This document shows, one piece after another, positions 63,030 to 64,000 of a DNA stretch of 64,000 nt (positions are counted from its first letter, which is position 1; every line of letters begins with the position of its first letter). The notes beneath the pieces are model-generated. The model was not told the DNA's origin. It saw only the letters and a program-made list of their open reading frames with translations, and did not search any database. A program made the translations under genes and the position numbers. Origin of the DNA: Phyllobacterium endophyticum (lineage in GTDB: Bacteria > Pseudomonadota > Alphaproteobacteria > Rhizobiales > Rhizobiaceae); assembly GCF_003010935.1 (NCBI RefSeq), contig NZ_PGGN01000002.1, positions 1 to 64,000 of the forward strand, read 5' to 3'.

Positions 63030-63101
63030 AGAATAATTTTCTTGTACGCTGCCGACTTATCAGCCCATAAAGTATCCTATTCCAATGGGATGAAAGCAAA
63101 C

Positions 63102-63581
63102 ATGGACAGACTCGACCGAAAGATACTTCGTCTCCTGCAAGAGGATGCAACGCTTGCCGTGGCTGATGTCGCCAAGAAAGTCGGACTATCCACCACGCCT
63201 TGCTGGCGTCGCATTCAGAAGCTGGAAGAAGATGGCGTGATCCAGCGTCGCGTGGCGATCCTTGATCCCATCCGTGTCAATACAAGGGTCACAGTCTTCG
63301 TGTCTATCCGCACCGGTTCGCACAGCAATGAATGGTTGAAGCGTTTCTCGGAGGTTGTGCAGGAATTCCCGGAAGTTGTTGAATTCTACCGGATGAGCGG
63401 CGACGTGGATTACCTCCTGCGTGTTGTCGTCCCGGACATCGCCGCTTATGACGCCGTCTACAAGCGGTTGATTAGCAAGATCGACATTCGGGACGTATCG
63501 TCTGCATTCGCCATGGAGCAGATCAAGTACACCACCGAATTGCCGCTTGACTATATGAGCATCGACAAGGAATCGAACTGA
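63102..63581 (+). CDS. Lrp/AsnC-family transcriptional regulator
   Basis: About 159 residues: N-terminal helix-turn-helix (DATLAVADVAKKVGLSTTPC near 13-32, with WRRIQKLEEDGVI recognition part) and a C-terminal RAM ligand-binding domain with GDVDYLLRVVVPD near 102-114. It senses an amino acid or related molecule. An in-frame ATG at 63090 is an alternative start. It is convergent with the dehydrogenase gene at the window end. Confidence 0.9.
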   Translation: MDRLDRKILRLLQEDATLAVADVAKKVGLSTTPCWRRIQKLEEDGVIQRRVAILDPIRVNTRVTVFVSIRTGSHSNEWLKRFSEVVQEFPEVVEFYRMSGDVDYLLRVVVPDIAAYDAVYKRLISKIDIRDVSSAFAMEQIKYTTELPLDYMSIDKESN

Positions 63582-63604
63582 CCTTCAGTTCGAGTCTTCC
63601 CGCA

Positions 63605-64000
63605 CTATCTCTCCAGTCGCGCCAGCAAGGATGACGTGTCCCAGCGTTTCCCGCCCATGACTTGAACATCCTTGTAGAACTGATCGACCAAGGCAGTGAC
63701 CGGCAATCTGGCACTGTTGCGGTCAGCTTCGGCAAGGCAGATGCCGAGATCCTTGCGCATCCAGTCTACGGCGAAGCCGAAATCATACTTGCCGGCGTTC
63801 ATCGTTTTGTGGCGATTTTCCATCTGCCATGAACCGGCGGCTCCTTTTGAAATCACCTCGATGACTTTTTCAATGTCGAGGCCGGCTTTCTTACCGAAGT
63901 GAATGCCTTCGGCGAGGCCCTGCACCAAGCCCGCAATGCAAATCTGATTGACCATCTTGGTTAATTGACCGGCGCCGGAGGGGCCCATCAAACCAACCAT
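63605..64000 (-). CDS. 3-hydroxyisobutyrate dehydrogenase-family enzyme, C-terminal part only
   Basis: The last 131 codons of a beta-hydroxyacid dehydrogenase are present; the N-terminal NAD-binding domain lies beyond the window. Catalytic Lys is in GQLTKMVNQICIAG near the start of the fragment, followed by EGIHFGKKAGLD and DFGFAVDWMRKDLGICL. It could be a tartronate semialdehyde reductase or 3-hydroxyisobutyrate dehydrogenase, and is distinct from mmsB at 2374-3264. Confidence 0.85.
   Translation of the reverse strand: MVGLMGPSGAGQLTKMVNQICIAGLVQGLAEGIHFGKKAGLDIEKVIEVISKGAAGSWQMENRHKTMNAGKYDFGFAVDWMRKDLGICLAEADRNSARLPVTALVDQFYKDVQVMGGKRWDTSSLLARLER

Overview
The window looks like a chromosomal segment of an alphaproteobacterium of the order Hyphomicrobiales (Rhizobiales), in the Brucella/Ochrobactrum/Phyllobacterium/Mesorhizobium neighbourhood. 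The evidence is the long-chain LPS lipid A cluster (acpXL to lpxXL), a PF02530-type alphaproteobacterial porin, an aerobic-type cobalamin cluster with CobN and a B12 riboswitch, a rhizobial-type phn cluster with two PhnE permeases, and a PleC/DivJ-like kinase. Genus assignment is inference. I see no tRNA, rRNA, CRISPR array, insertion sequence or phage gene; the window reads as dense, ordinary core and niche chromosome.

Layout. 1-1.4 kb: glycine betaine ABC transporter (proX and the start of proW). 1.4-2.4 kb: the largest gene-poor gap, holding a candidate small ORF or sRNA with a strong terminator. 2.4-4.5 kb: valine-catabolism pair (isobutyryl-CoA dehydrogenase, mmsB). 4.6-21.2 kb: cobalamin biosynthesis and cobalt uptake (cobQ; riboswitch-cbtB-cbtA-cobP-cobW-cobN-cobO; TerB-like-cobE-cobM; cobK and cbiD on the opposite strand; cobA-cobB-cobC-cobD). 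cobS and cobT lie separately at 57-59 kb. The corrin-ring genes cobG, cobH, cobI, cobJ and cobL are not in the window. 21.2-25.7 kb: peptide-type ABC importer (no ATPase gene) with an M20 deacylase. 25.9-30.4 kb: three-subunit molybdoenzyme, best read as the sulfite dehydrogenase SoeABC. 30.4-35.2 kb: very-long-chain fatty acid lipid A cluster (acpXL, two ketoacyl synthases, one without the active-site Cys, dehydrogenase, acyltransferase), without fabZXL. 35.3-41.3 kb: a phosphoglycerate-mutase-fold protein lacking its catalytic residues, an AEC transporter, gabD, galM, kdgK and a PPOX flavoprotein. 41.3-53.6 kb: complete C-P lyase system (phnF; phnGHIJKL; phnCDE1E2; a 2H-phosphoesterase (DUF1045); phnM; phnN) with Pho boxes and a PhnF-type operator. 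53.6-64 kb: porin, dusA, aspartic protease, DUF1289, cobS, cobT, DoxX, histidine kinase, nuclease, GST, uracil-DNA glycosylase-like protein, Lrp regulator, and the 3' end of a hydroxyacid dehydrogenase gene.

How the parts work together. Cobalt import (CbtAB) sits under a B12 riboswitch in front of the chelatase subunit CobN and the adenosylation and nucleotide-loop genes, so cobalt supply and corrinoid synthesis are repressed together by the end product. The phn genes form a phosphate-starvation regulon: predicted PhoB boxes lie before phnG and phnC, and PhnF is divergent from phnG. An internal terminator between phnD and phnE should set the binding protein above the permeases. The most useful leads are the DUF1045 2H-phosphoesterase in a cluster without phnP, the pseudo-phosphatase beside acpXL, the Cys-less ketoacyl synthase, the missing corrin-ring genes with a TerB-like gene coupled to cobE, and the small transcript unit at 1.96-2.14 kb. 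None is a proven new system.
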